Made by a program: the position numbers and the translations under genes. Source: Antilocapra americana (Eukaryota; Chordata; Mammalia; Artiodactyla; Antilocapridae). Taken from it: DNA of 64,000 bases. Shown here piece by piece: positions 36,735-48,895 of the stretch. Where the stretch lies: positions 4,847,902 to 4,911,901 of the forward strand of contig ML662465.1 of the NCBI GenBank assembly GCA_007570785.1. Reading direction: 5' to 3'. Under the pieces are notes generated by a model. The model ran no database searches and had not been told where the DNA came from. It saw only the letters and a list, made by a program, of their open reading frames with translations. The first letter of the stretch is position 1; each line of letters starts with the position of its first letter.

Positions 36735-37340
36735 CAGTTAGACTTCAGAGTTATACACACTTGGGTCTGAATCCTGCCTCTGCCTTTGACTCTCACTAAC
36801 TGGGTGCCTTTAGGCAAAAGACTTCTCTGAGGACCTCCTTGGTGGTCCAGTGGTTAAGAATCCATCTTCCAACACAGGGGACACAGGTTCCATCCCTGGT
36901 CCGGGAAGATCCCACATGCCACGGAGCAACATGTACCATGCCAAAGTACCGCAGCTACTGAGCCTGCAGGCAATTACTGAAGCCTGCCTTAGAGTCAGTG
37001 CTCTGAAACAAAAGAGGCTACCGCAATGGGAAGCCTGTGAATGGCAACAAATACCCAATGCAGCCAAAATAATAAATAAATAAAAGACTTCTCTGAGCCT
37101 GAGTTCCCCTGTCTCTGAAATGCTGATAAAGTCACATACAACTCAAAAGGATGTCTGATAATTATAGATTTGCCATCCATGCCAGTTTACCCAGAACAAC
37201 CTCAGTCTCTATCTGTTGTTCTTTTACTCTTAAGAGAGTCTGGTTTGGACAAAAAATTACATGGTTCCTCTAATTACAGAGGATAATGGTGTTGAAGTAT
37301 GGTGAAAAGCACATGGCAGAGACTCAACAAATGTTGATTT
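36735..37340 (+). mobile_element. MIR SINE split by a CHR insertion
   Basis: Left half has ttgggtctgaatcctgcctc and gactctcactaactgggtgc. The right half continues with gagcctgagttcccctgtct after the CHR copy. Confidence 0.72.
36832..37081 (+). mobile_element. CHR-type SINE with exact 16-bp target-site duplication
   Basis: Flanked by aaaagacttctctgag at 36816-36831 and 37082-37097, which defines the insertion exactly. Head gacctccttggtggtccag; ends in an aataaataaa tail. Confidence 0.94.
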
Positions 37341-38925
37341 CCTCTCTCCCTTGAGAGAATTTAGATCAAATTACATAACTATTAAGATCAATTTCAAGGC
37401 TAAAAGAGTATCTCTCCAAAGCGATTTTCATATAAATGAACCTGGAGGAGGTAGTCAGAGAATGATAGACGATCTGAAGCCAACTGTGATAAATCCCTCC
37501 CTTCTTTTTACATTATGGCCTCCTCTCCATTCCAGTTCAGCCACCTGGAGTCTTACCTGGAATGGTTCTTCCTCTGAACTCCCCAATAACCTTTTATCCT
37601 TTTAATCCTCTGCTCCCTTTACACCATTTTTTAAAATATACATCTCAAACCCTTTGATCCCTGAACTCTTTCCTTTTTTCTGGTCCATCAGAGTGCTGCT
37701 GTGATGTTACTTTTCCTCCTAACCCTGCCAATACGCAGAACCCTTCCAAGCACTTCTGGCCACGGACTTCAATATTTTGTCTTTTGAACATCCTGTCTGC
37801 ATACCTCTGACTGTCAGTGATATGTGGCTTCGAGAGTGCACCTGAGAAAAGAATCATACATGGAGAGCTTGATGCATGACACACCCATGACCTCCAACCA
37901 CCTCCTGGCCCTCCACACCACCTGTCCACCCTACTGGGCATGCCTAGTCAACCCCTCCCATTCCCGACAGAAACAATCTCAAGAACTCATCATTTTAAGG
38001 CTCCCGTCTGATTCCTGTTCCATCTTGTTCACACAATGATCTTCTGTATTATGTCTGTGGCATGGATTTCTAGTTCTATCACGTTTTCATCAGAAGATGT
38101 AGGCTGAGCCATTTCTGGGGCATTTTGTGAAGAGGTCTGCTTTGCAAGTTAACACATCATCAATTTTGTGCATAGTAGGGAAAAGGTGATTCTCTTAAGG
38201 AAGAGCTCAGGCTTCAAGACAGAGGTATTTGGCACTAGCTTTAATAATATTATTTAAGTTATCTATACTCATATTTTTTACCTGTTTAATCTGTCAAAGA
38301 CTGACACAGTATGTTTTAAAACCCTCCCTCAATGGTATTTCTATAAATTTCTCGTTTCATTTCTAGCAGTTTTTGCTTTTATGTATTTGACCCTGTGTTA
38401 CTTGAGGCATGTGACTATCTTTTTAATCTTGGATTTTATGTTTGATTCTTTTAAAAATTCCTTTTTGTACTGTTTACTACTTGTTTGTCTTGAGCTCTGC
38501 TCTCAAAATGGGTGCTTTTCCATTTGCCGTGGTTGTTTCTGCAGGAGAATACCTGATTCCACTTACCTGTGGATCCATGCTGTTTGTCCTGCACCCCTTT
38601 TCCCCCCCCATAACTGTAGTCATCTCTTTGTTCCTTTCCCCTGCCACCTGGGAGCATTCCTTAAGCCTGTTTCCATATGACTGATTATATTTTCTGCAGT
38701 AAGCATTCCTCTGTTTACTGTTTCTATGCATTTTAATTTACTTTATTTTTTAAATTATTTTTTATTACCACAATATGATGTCCTTCTCGCTTACCCCTTC
38801 CCCTTAGCCAGCTCCTCTTTCATCTCATGCCTATTGCCTTATCCTTCTGCGTTCCCCCACTCTCAGTCTCTCTCTCTTTCTCTCTCCCTCCCACCCTCCT
38901 TTCCTCTCCTTGACTGTTTTTTTGT
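37341..38925. other. Mostly unassigned intronic sequence
   Basis: T-rich from about 38180, possibly an old antisense L1. A CT-rich low-complexity run lies at about 38863-38912. No exon match. Confidence 0.4.
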
Positions 38926-38929
38926 GAAA

Positions 38930-39253
38930 ATTTTTTTAAATAATTATTTATTTTTGCCTGTGCTGGGTCTTGGTTGCTGTGTGGGCTTTCCTCAAGTTGT
39001 GGGGAGCAGGAGCTGTTCTCCAGTTGTGGGGCCTGGGCTTATTGCAGGGGCGGCTCTTGTTGGGGATCACGGACCCCAGAGAGTGCCCGTTTCAGCAGCT
39101 GCAGCACGTGGGCTCCGGAGAGCAGACTCGGTAGTTGTGGCGCATGGGGTTAGCTGCCCTGTGGCATGGGAGATCCTCCAGCGCCAGGGATGAAACCCGT
39201 GTCTCCTGCGTTGGCAGGCGGATCCTTCACCACTTAGCCACTAGGGAAGCCCT
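38930..39253 (-). mobile_element. CHR-type SINE, near full length
   Basis: Antisense: gcctgtgctgggtcttggtt, tggggatcacggaccccaga, ccagggatgaaacccgtgtc, and head complement agccactagggaagccct. It retains more CpG than most copies here. Confidence 0.86.
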
Positions 39254-40057
39254 CCTCTTCCTGTCTTTTATCTGTTTATTTTCTGTCTATGGCATTTAAT
39301 TATTTAATCAGCATACAGTAATACTGACCTTTTGTGTATATTTTCGTGAATTTTAACATATGTATAGAGTCATGCAACCACCAGCCTACCAGGACACAGA
39401 ACAGTTCAGTCACTCCAGAAAAATCCCGTGAGCTGCGGCTTCATAGTTACAACCCACCCGCTCCCCTCAGCCTCTAGCGATCGATGCTCTATTTCTCATT
39501 TAGTACAGTTTTATCTTTTTAAGAATGGCATATCTTCCATATAAATGTAGAATCAGACAGGATGAAACCTTTTGAGATTGGCTTCTCTCACTCAGCAAAG
39601 GGCCTTTCAGAGGCAGCCAGGTTGCGTATATGAATAGTTATTAATAATTTCTTTCTGTTGATGAGGAACATTCCACTGTATGGGTGAACCACATACAGTT
39701 CGTTTGCCCACTCACCTGCTCAGGGACATCTGAGTGGTCTCTAGTTTTTGGCGAGTCTGAATAGAGCTGCTATAAATATTCAAATGTGAACATGAAGTTT
39801 CATTTCTCTAAGGTAAATTCCTAGAAGTCGGGTCACTAAAGCACATGGCAAGCGTGTATATACATACATTCATGTATATTTACACACACAAACTTATAGG
39901 TCTTATACATATGTGTATAAATATATATGTCTTATAAATATATACCAAAAGGTTTTCCAGAGAGACTGTACCATTTTGTATTCCTGCTAGTGATACATGA
40001 AAGTTTCTCTTGCCTTGCATCCTTGCCAGCACACTATTCACAGTATTTATGATTGCT

Positions 40058-40431
40058 TTTCAAATAATTTTATTTATTTAGTTTTGGTTGTGCTGGATCT
40101 TCGTTGCTGCCTGGGCTTGCTCTTGTTGTGGCGAGCAGGAGTTCCTCCATCACTGGAGATGCATCATTGCAGTGCATGGGCTTTTCGTTGTGGTGGCTTC
40201 TCTCGTTGCAGAGCACGGGCTCTAGGACACACAGCCTTCAGTAGTTGCGGCGTGTAGGCTCCGTCACTGCAGCTGTTGGGTTCTAGAGCTCAGGCTCAAT
40301 AGCTGTGGCACAGGGGTTTCATTTCTCTGCAGCATGTGGAATCTTCCTAGACCAGGTATCAAACCTGTGTCTCTGGCACTGGCAGGCAGATCCTTTACCA
40401 CTGAGCCACCAGGGAAGCTCTACCGTTATTA
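40058..40431 (-). mobile_element. CHR-type SINE nested in old L1
   Basis: Antisense: gttgtgctggatcttcgttg, cgttgcagagcacgggctct, and head complement ctgagccaccagggaagctc. Confidence 0.85.
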
Positions 40432-42095
40432 TCTTAGCCATTCTAATAGGTATGTAGTGGGATCTCATTGTCGCTTTAATTTGCATTTCCCTGATCTCCA
40501 GTGACACCGAACCTCTTCTTGTGAGTGAATCTGCCATCCTTACATCATCTTTGGTGGTATTTTGGCCCATCTTTTTCGTGGAATTGCTTGCACACTTATG
40601 ACTCTGAGAGTTCTTTACTCTGGATTCAGGTCTTTTGTTAGACAAGTGCTTTGCAAATATTTTCTTCCAATTTGTAGCTTGCCTTTTCATTACGTAACAG
40701 TGCCTTTTGCAGAGCAAAAGTGGGTTTTTTTTTTTTATTTTAATGAGGTCCAGTTAATCATTTTTTTTCTTTCATGAGTCATGTTTGAGAACTCTTTTTA
40801 ACTCCAGGTCATAAATTTTTTTTCTCCCATGTTTTCCAGTCTTATACCTTTACATTTTACGTTTAGATCTATAATCCACTTTGTGTTAGTTCTTAAATAA
40901 GGTTATGAACAGAAGTTGAGGTTCATTTTGCTTGCATATGAATATCAGTCATTCCAACATCATTTGTTTAAAGACTGGATAGTCTTTCCATTTCTTTGTT
41001 TTTATATCTTTTTTAAAAAAAGTCAATGGGCTGTATTTGTATGGGTATACATCTGGACTCTCTCTTCTGATCCAAAAGAGAGATCAGAAGATCTCTCTCT
41101 GTCATTTTATATCCCTTTGCCAAAATTACACTGCCTGATATCTGAAGCTTTGTCTTAGGTCTGAAAAGTGAGTACTGTGATTCTGCCAACTTTATTCTTT
41201 ATCTTAAAAACTGTGTTGGCATTCTAGTTCTTTGGCCTTTTCATTAAATTTTAGAATCACCTTGTCCATATCAATAAAAAATCCTGCTGAGACTTTGATT
41301 GGAAATTTATTAAGTATAAAGGTCAATCTGAAAAACTAAAAACTTTACTATATCCTGGGTCTTCCAATCCATAAACAAGGCATGTCTCTTCATTTATTTA
41401 AGTATTCTTGATTTCTTGCAGTGTTTTATAACTTTCAACATACAGATTCTAGACATATTTTGTTAGCTTTATAACAAAATATTACATTTGTCTTGAAATT
41501 ATTGTAAACGGTATTTTAAAAACTTTAGTTTCTGTTGATATATGAAAATACAATTGATTTCTGTGTGTTGACTTTATATCTTGCATGCTATTTAAACTCA
41601 CTAGTTCTTGGAGGTTTTTTGGTAGATTCTTTAGGATTTTCTACATAGACAATCATGTTTTCTATGTATAGAGACTGTTTTATTTTTTCCTTTCCAATCT
41701 GCATTTCTCAATCTATTTTTCCAATTTTTTGTTTCTTTTTATCATCTTATTGCACTGACTAGATCTTCCAGTATGAATAGACTGGGTAAAGGTAGATGTC
41801 CTTGTCTTATTTCATAGCTTACCGGGAAAGCATGCTGCTTTTCATTATTAAGTATATTGCAGATTTCTCTCTAGATGTCCTTTAACACCTCAAGAAAGTT
41901 CCTTCTATTTCTAGTATGAGAGCTTTTATCATAAATGAATATTATTAATGAATCTATCAAATGCCTTTTCTGCATCAAACAATATATTCATGTGCTTTTT
42001 CTTACTTTAGATTATTAATACAGTGGAATACACTAATTGTTTTTTTTTTCAATTATTGAACAAGACTTACATTTCCAGGATAAAATTCACTTGAA

Positions 42096-42301
42096 AGTGT
42101 TAGTTGCTCAGTTGTGTCCAGCTCTTTGTGATACCATAGACTAGAGCCTGCCAGGCTTCTCTGTCCATGGAATTCTCCAGGCAAGAATACTGAAGTGGGT
42201 AACCATTCCCTTCTCCGGGGAATCATCCCAACCCAGGGACTGAACCTGGGTCTCCTGCATTGCAGGCAGATTCTTTACCATCTGAGCCACCAGGGAAGCC
42301 C
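42096..42301 (-). mobile_element. Bov-tA SINE nested in old L1
   Basis: Antisense, from agtgttagttgctcagttgt to gagccaccagggaagcccat; well preserved. Confidence 0.88.
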
Positions 42302-42720
42302 ATCCACTTGGTCACGGTGTATTGTTCTTTTTACTCATGTATGGATTTGATCTGCATAATTCTGTTGAAGGTTTTTGTATTTATGGTCATAAAAGATAAT
42401 CATTTGTAGTTTTCTTGTGCTGTTTTTGTCTGACTTTGGTATCAGAGTAACGCTAGCCTCATAAAATAAGTTAGGAAGTGCTCCCTCCTCTTCCATTCTC
42501 TAGAAGAATCAGAGTTATTTTTTCCTTTGATGTTTGGTTGAATTCCACAATATAAATTTCATCTCAAGCACTTCTTTATCTGGATTCCAAAAATTTTAGT
42601 GCATTGCATTTTTATTTTCTTTGATGGATTCAAAATATTTTCTAATGTTCCTTGAGATTTCCTCTTTGAAGTTCACTTTTGAATTTCCACATTTTCCCTA
42701 CTCCTATGATTTTTATTATT

Positions 42721-43035
42721 ACTAAAAGTGCTTTACTGAGCGTTAGCTCAGAATATGCAACTGTCTACCACATACCTGGTACTGGATGCCCCACAGATAC
42801 ATCATGTCCAGGAATACTCATCAGCTCCTTGTCATGAACCCCACCCACCAGCATACAGATCAGAACATATCTGCTCCCTCTCCTCAATGCCATTCTTGAT
42901 GAGTGCTTAACCATTCACCCAATTGCAATAAGAAATCTGGAAATCGGCCTGGTTGCCTTCCCTTGGTACAATCTATGACTATATACGATTCCATCTACCT
43001 CTTTATCATTTCGTGTACCTGAGACCTTTTTCTTC
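42721..43035. other. Unique intronic sequence
   Basis: Nothing recognised. Confidence 0.4.
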
Positions 43036-43292
43036 TTTTTTATTATTATTTTTTTTGATTCTCTGTTGTCACACACAGGCTCTTCGTCGTGGTGCACGGG
43101 ATTTCTCCAGTTGCAGCCCATGTGGGCTTCTCCTGGTGCAGGGCACCGGCTCTAGAGCATACAGACTCAGTAGTTGCGGCACACAGGCTTACTTGCCCCA
43201 TGGCAGGTAGGAGCTTAGCTCCCAACCAGGATCAAATCCCCTTTCCCTGCATTGGAAGGCAGATTCTTAACCACCAGATCAACAGGCAAGTG
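43036..43292 (-). mobile_element. CHR-type SINE
   Basis: Antisense: cttcgtcgtggtgcacggga, gttgcggcacacaggcttac, ccaggatcaaatcccctttc. Confidence 0.82.
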
Positions 43293-43356
43293 CCCTGAGC
43301 TCTTCTTACTATCCACACTGTTATCTAACCTTAACAATAATAATTGTATCATATAC

Positions 43357-43488
43357 AGAGAAGAAAATGGCACCCCACTCCAGTGTTCTTGCCTGGAGAA
43401 TCCCAGGGACAGAGGAGCCTGGTGGGCTGCCATCTATGGGGTCGCACAGAGTCAAACACAACTGAAGCGACTTAGCAGCAGCAGCAGG
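43357..43488 (+). mobile_element. Bov-A SINE monomer with (AGC)n end
   Basis: gagaagaaaatggcacccca through gaagcgacttagcagcagca, without a tRNA head. Confidence 0.85.
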
Positions 43489-43749
43489 GTTATGTGATTA
43501 CTGAGTTACATTTGAAGCCTGTAAAGTATCTGGTATTGTCCTTGGCAGGTAATGAGCGACTGGTAAACCACAGTCACACAGATGGTTGTTGTTTGAACAT
43601 TCCTTTTTTCTCTTCTAGTTGGTTTCTCACCTACAGTCTTGCTCCATTCTGCCCTTCCTCCATGTCCCTACATCAAAGTGAGCTTTCCAAAACTCAAGTC
43701 TGATTACAGACTGTCTAAACAAAACCCTTCATAGTTTTAGAAAATCTAT

Positions 43750-44065
43750 TAATATTATCCACTATAAAACTAGGTCAAAGGAGAAAAACATGTAATTATC
43801 TCAAAAAATGACAAGAAGACAAGTGACAAAATTCAATAATCATTCTTTTTTTTTTTAACCCTTAGAAAAACAGGAAGAGATACATGCTTTTCTTGGCATA
43901 ATAAATGTATCAAAGGTTTTCATTGTGCCTACTAGTGAAACTTTATAGAGGCATTTCTAGTTTCCTTAAGGCCACAATCAAATTAAAAATGCCCACATCA
44001 CCACTATAATTTAACATCATTCTGGAAGCACCAACCAATACAATTACATAAAAGAAAAATATTAA
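43750..44065 (+). mobile_element. Old L1 ORF2 fragment
   Basis: Resembles decayed ORF2 text (acaagtgacaaaattcaata, catcattctggaagcacc), with an internal T run at about 43849. Confidence 0.55.
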
Positions 44066-44319
44066 GCAGCTTAGATGTTGGAAAAGGAAGACAAAGTTAG
44101 CTTGTATTGTCTCAGCTGTACCTTACAGATTCTTCAGTGCTTCTGGCAGGCAATCAACACTCTCTGGTTTGCAGTTCTGATAAATTTTTCTCATTTTTAA
44201 TCTCTTGGTCATTCAGTGGGGATTCAGAAGAAGGAGAAGTTAAAATATATGGTCTCTGTTGAACATGAATTATTTTTTTAATTAAAAAAAAGTTACTCTA
44301 TGATGACCAAGAAGACTGG

Positions 44320-44425
44320 TGGTGGTGTGTGGAAGGGAGGCTCCAGGGGGAGGGGACAGATGTATACTATGGCAAAAACCAACACAATACTGCAAAGCAA
44401 TTAGCCTCCAATTAAAAAAATAAGT
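44320..44425 (+). mobile_element. L1 3' end, very short
   Basis: gggaggggacagatgtatac and atactgcaaagcaattagcc, then an A-rich end. Confidence 0.72.
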
Positions 44426-44685
44426 TATTCTAAATCTGGAAGAAAGAATTCTTGGCTTAATGGGAGGCCAGTCTTGTACACAATTACTCTCAACAAACTG
44501 GAATTGGATACCATGTGGATGCCCCAAGACCCAATCAACTGATTCCCCCAAGTCTGTACATCACTGCCTAAACCATGCAACTTTCATGCTCTGTAACTGG
44601 TTTCATCTTGGAACCAGAAACTTGAAAAGGCAACCTTCTCTAATCCATTGAACCTACGTTAGTATCATTTATTTTCTACAGAGGG

Positions 44686-44875
44686 TTTCCCTGAGAGCTC
44701 AGTTGGCAAAGAATCTGCCTGCAATGCGGGAGATCTGGGTTCGATCCCTGGGTTGGGAAGATCCCCTGAAGAAGGGAAAGGCTACTCACTCCAGTATTCT
44801 GGCCTGGAGAATTCCATGGACTATACAGTCACAAACAGTCGGATGCGACTGAGCAACTCTCACTTTCATTTCACA
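44686..44875 (+). mobile_element. Bov-tA SINE
   Basis: Head tttccctgagagctcagttg, ggttcgatccctgggttggg, and end cgactgagcaactctcactt. Confidence 0.86.
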
Positions 44876-45045
44876 TTTTCTACAGAGGTTTCCCTAGTCC
44901 CTCAGGGCCTTATAGTTTCCAGGGCTGCTCTGCACCTGCTAGGACTCTGTATGCCGCAAGACCTAGAGGTCCAGAGACCATTCCCCTCCCTGGAGAGGAT
45001 GTGCGTTAGTCACCCTTTGGGGTCTCACAAGTGCAGTCTCCAAGT

Positions 45046-45102
45046 GCAGCTTAATTTCGACATTCAATCAAAACTGTCCGTCGGCAGCTTTGCGCAGCCC
45101 AA
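45046..45102. repeat. 57-bp direct repeat, copy 1
   Basis: Begins gcagcttaatttcgacattc and ends gcagctttgcgcagcccaa. Identical to 45589-45645; the bases outside differ at once on both sides. Confidence 0.97.
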
Positions 45103-45588
45103 TGTCACCAGGTCCCTCTGGTGATGCAGGGAGCGTATGCAGGGATTCGTGCAGATAGAGGGGGTGCTCTGCAGACCAAGCTCTCAAAAACAAGAACAAA
45201 CCCTGCCCCCATGAACATCTGTTCCCCTCAGGCTAGCCCTAGGGGGTCTTTCCTTATGCCCAGGACAGATGGTTTGTGAGTAAGACACCCAACAAGCTAG
45301 CTTTATTTCTCATCTGGAGACCTCATCGGGCCTCCAGTTGGGAGAAAACAAGGACAGACGAGGCTTACGGCCTCTTCGCCTGCATCCTCAGGATAGACCG
45401 AATGCCTATCCCCCCTCCACCAGCCCATGCCGAGCAGATGCAGCAGAAGCGCCAGGCGGGTGACGTTCAAACCCTGAGCTGCAGTAGCTGCTGACATGGC
45501 TTTGGGCGCTGCTTCACAATGTGATTATTTCTAAAGATGTGACATAAATACTAACATGGGGTCCCTGGAGCTGCAGAGTCGCGGCTTG

Positions 45589-45645
45589 GCAGCTTAATTT
45601 CGACATTCAATCAAAACTGTCCGTCGGCAGCTTTGCGCAGCCCAA
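45589..45645. repeat. 57-bp direct repeat, copy 2
   Basis: Exact copy of 45046-45102, start-to-start distance 543 bp. It contains four CpG sites, unusual for old intronic DNA. Confidence 0.97.
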
Positions 45646-46295
45646 GCAGCAGTGGCCAGAAGCCCCGCAATCTGCTTTCTAAGTGATGGGTTTAATTTCC
45701 AGAGGCTCGGGACAAAAGCCCCCCAGCCCTGAAGAAGGCAGGCTTACCTCCCTTCTCTGGAGAACCAGTGCATATTTTCTCATTTCTTCAATGGGCTCCC
45801 TGCTTTGATAGAAGAGCCCTATCTACATTAACCACATCACTGAATCATGGGATCCAACGGATTTTTTAAAACCTGACAGCCACATTCTCACGCCATGTTC
45901 CCCAGGCAGCCAGAGGAAAAGGCTGTCATTTGAAGATAAGTTTTCTGTTTCTTCTACTGTCATCTGGGGATGATGAGGGAAGAAAACATCTGTTCAGAGA
46001 AGTCCCAACAGAGGAATGTTCCCCCTTAGGTACTGTCAAACATCCTCAATGGTACAGAAGCACTGAAAGAGGGAGAATTTTCCTGCTGGACCTATTTGTC
46101 CTAAATGGATGAATGGATGATTAAAGCAATGGGTCTTAACCAGCCTTTAGGAAACAGGCATCCTTTCCACCTTCTATTATAATTTTACCAACCTATTCAT
46201 ATCTCAAGCTCATTGAAGCACCTACTGAATCCTCCCCACCTTCCCCTACTCTTCACCACTGTGTGTATATATGTATATATACAAACACTTATGCA

Positions 46296-46422
46296 TACAT
46301 GCTAAGTCACTTCAGTCATGTCTGACTCTTTGTGATCCCACGGACTGTAGCCAACCAAGCTCTTCTGTCCATGGAATTCTCCAGGCAAGAATACTGGAGT
46401 GGGTAGCCATTCCCTTCTCCAC
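46296..46422 (-). mobile_element. Bov-A SINE fragment next to (CA)n
   Basis: Antisense gctaagtcacttcagtcatg to gggtagccattcccttctcc, followed by a CA run (about 46421-46440). Confidence 0.83.
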
Positions 46423-46440
46423 ACACACACACACACCCAC

Positions 46441-47459
46441 CCATTATATGCAAAATACTTCCAAATGCCACAAGTACCATCTCACCAGTACTGACGCCAG
46501 CCTCAGCATTAGAACAGGGTCTTGGAGGTCCCTCTAAATGCCTAGGTGTGAACTTTAGTTGCTGGGCTGAGGGGAGGTCCAGGGAGGGATTCCAGAGAGT
46601 CACTGGGACTGTGGGAGGGCCACCTGAGGAGGGTCACGGCTATGTGCTGACTGAGAACATTCTGGAAGAATGTCCTAAGTGCTCTCACCCACATCCAATG
46701 AGTGTGTAGAAAAGGGCTCACAGCTGGTGTGGCAAGTTTTCCTGCTTCCGGTCTATCACAGCCCCACCCTAGGTCTCTGCCTGATACTCCAAGCTCAGCT
46801 CAGACCCCAGTGAACATTTCAGGGACCCTGTCCATCAGCGGATGCTGTCCCCTGGCTCACTGAGAACGGACTCTCTCAGAAAGAACGGACTCTTTCTGCA
46901 GCTGAAACCGTGGGTGTGAGGCACACGTGTGGCAGGTAATGGGGTAGCAGGTTGAGGCTTTAAGTGGCACGCTCGCTTCTCCCACTTCCTGCTTCATTGA
47001 ATTCTGTCACTTATACCCTGAGGCCCTTCCCCCCATTCCCACCCGACCCTGCAGCGAGACTTGAGTCATTCATGCCTCTGGGAGAAAGTTGTCAGGGTGG
47101 GGCTGAGGGACAAAGACAGCACGTTCTCGGCTGTTCAGTTGTGAAAGCCTCTTTCTCTACCGTCCTCTCCAGCAGACGTCAAAGCAAACTCCAGGCTGGC
47201 AGGCAAGCACAGGAGGTTGCGGGGATCACTCCTTGCTACCTGATCAGTCCCTCTGTCCACCAGATTCCGAGAGAGACCCACTTACTCCTCCTTCAGCAAA
47301 GGCTCCTATACACATCCCTTCGTGAGACAGACCCCCAGCAGCACCGCTGCCTGACTGTCTCAGGAAGAAACTCAGTCCAAATCCCAAGTAGGCTTAGCTG
47401 GGTCATATAAACAAGACACACACCCATCAACAAGCTCAAAACAGCTCCCCTTCCTCCAT
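46441..47459. other. Repeat-poor segment
   Basis: About 1 kb; nothing recognised except a local near-tandem of gaacggactct at about 46865-46890. Confidence 0.45.
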
Positions 47460-47700
47460 TAGGGAGTTTGGGATGGACATGTACACACTCCTATATTTTA
47501 AATGGATAACCAACAAGGACCGATGGTATAGCACAAGGAACTCTGCTCAACACTATGTGGCAGCCTAGATGGAGGGAAGTTTTGGGGGAAATGGATACAT
47601 GGATATGTACGGCTGAATCCTTTCACTATTCACCTGAAACTATCACAACACTGTTTACTGGCTATATCCCAATACAAAATAAAAAGTTAAAAAAAACAAC
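47460..47700 (+). mobile_element. L1 3' end
   Basis: ggtatagcacaaggaactct, gggaaatggatacatggata and gtacggctgaatcctttcac, then an A-rich tail. Confidence 0.75.
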
Positions 47701-47744
47701 ACCACCAAAAAACCCTTCCATCACACCAGGAATTGAAAACTGCT

Positions 47745-47960
47745 AGTCCAGAGAGTGGGTTCTCCAAGTGGGAAAGCAAAGGTGTCCCGACCAGCAGGAT
47801 CAGCCTCTCCTGGGAACGCGATGGAAATGCAGATTCCCAGCTCCCAGCCGCAGAGCTGGAAACTGACAGGAGTAGGAGGGGGAGTCCAGCAATCTGGACG
47901 CTAATGCACCTTCTAGGTTATTCTGATGCCCACTCAGGGGTGAGAACCACTGCTCTCCAC
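47745..47960 (-). mobile_element. MER5-type hAT DNA transposon relic
   Basis: gtgggttctccaagtgggaa, cgatggaaatgcagattccc and aggttattctgatgcccact, with gagaaccactgctctcc at the other end. Confidence 0.68.
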
Positions 47961-48139
47961 CAGCACCATCCAACAGCACCTCCTGGGAGGGTGGAATTGT
48001 TTGCTGTCCCACATGGCATTTCACTTAATATTCATTCATTTAAATGTAAGCAGCCATGCATGACTGGTGGCTGATCAGTGGCTGCCATACTGTGAGCCAT
48101 GCTCAGACTACTGTGTGAACCTCCCTTCAACCCTCTCTT

Positions 48140-48260
48140 CCTTCTAGGTCAGCCTGCGAACTGCAGACAAATTAATCTTCCCAAAGCTGAGATCTTATCA
48201 TGTCATTCCCGCTCTCAAAAAACCCTCCCTGACTCACCATTGCCTACTGATTTTAAGTGC
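48140..48260 (+). mobile_element. L2 LINE fragment
   Basis: cttatcatgtcattcccgct and ctccctgactcaccattgcc match the L2 3' region. Confidence 0.55.
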
Positions 48261-48334
48261 ATGTTCTTTTTCTTCTTTTTTAGAAACCCAAAAAATGATT
48301 TATTCCACAATATGATAGAAATCAAGATTAAATT

Positions 48335-48510
48335 CTAATAGCTAGTGGCAAATGAGCTCTTACTATGAGCCAAGAACTCCTTAAGTGCTATACACAAACT
48401 ATCTCATATAATCCACACAGAAATCTTAATGACGTGCATATGACTCTTCTCCCCATTTTAACAACGTGGAAACTGAGAGCTAAGGAGGTTAGATGTCTTG
48501 TCCATCTTCA
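48335..48510 (-). mobile_element. MIR-family SINE
   Basis: cttactatgagccaagaact and atctcatataatccacacag, then acgtggaaactgagagctaa. Confidence 0.6.
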
Positions 48511-48640
48511 GGTGTCTTGGGGCTCCTTCAAGGGGAAATCAACATATTTCTCCCCAAAAGAGCATCCTTCCATCCATCTCTGAAGATGTATTGGGCTCAT
48601 TTTAGGTGAAGTCAGTGCATAATTCTGAAAAGTATTTTAG

Positions 48641-48895
48641 GACTTCCCCTGGCGGTCAGGTGGTAAAGAATCTGTCTGCCAGCACAGAAGACATGAGTTT
48701 GATCTCTGGTCTGGGAAGATCCCAGATGTAGCAGAGCAACTAAGCCCCTGTACCCCCACCACTGAGCCTGTGCTCCAGAGCCTGTGTTCTGCAATGAGCA
48801 GCCATGCACTGCAGCTAGAGACAGCCCTCGCTCAGCAACCCAGAGCAGCCAAAAATTAAAATGAATAAATAAATAAATAAGAAAACCATTTTTAA
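48641..48895 (+). mobile_element. CHR-type SINE
   Basis: Head gacttcccctggcggtcagg, body tgcactgcagctagagacag, tail aataaataaataaataag. Confidence 0.85.

Larger units (their letters stand above)
39290..42720 (-). mobile_element. Old L1 LINE, about 3.4 kb, antisense, with nested SINEs
   Basis: Diagnostic antisense blocks run in order: ggcttctctcactcagcaaa (3' side), agccattctaataggtatgt, tttaatttgcatttccctga, cttttgttagacaagtgctt, and ORF2 reverse-transcriptase-side text near 41740-41830 (gtaaaggtagatgtccttgt). All frames are broken. SINEs at 40058 and 42096 are nested in it. It lies sense to PRKCB. Confidence 0.8.
44876..46293. other. Repeat-poor segment containing an exact 57-bp duplication
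   Basis: About 1.4 kb with no recognised transposon, above-average CpG for this intron, and two identical 57-bp blocks. No PRKCB exon fits here. Confidence 0.6.
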
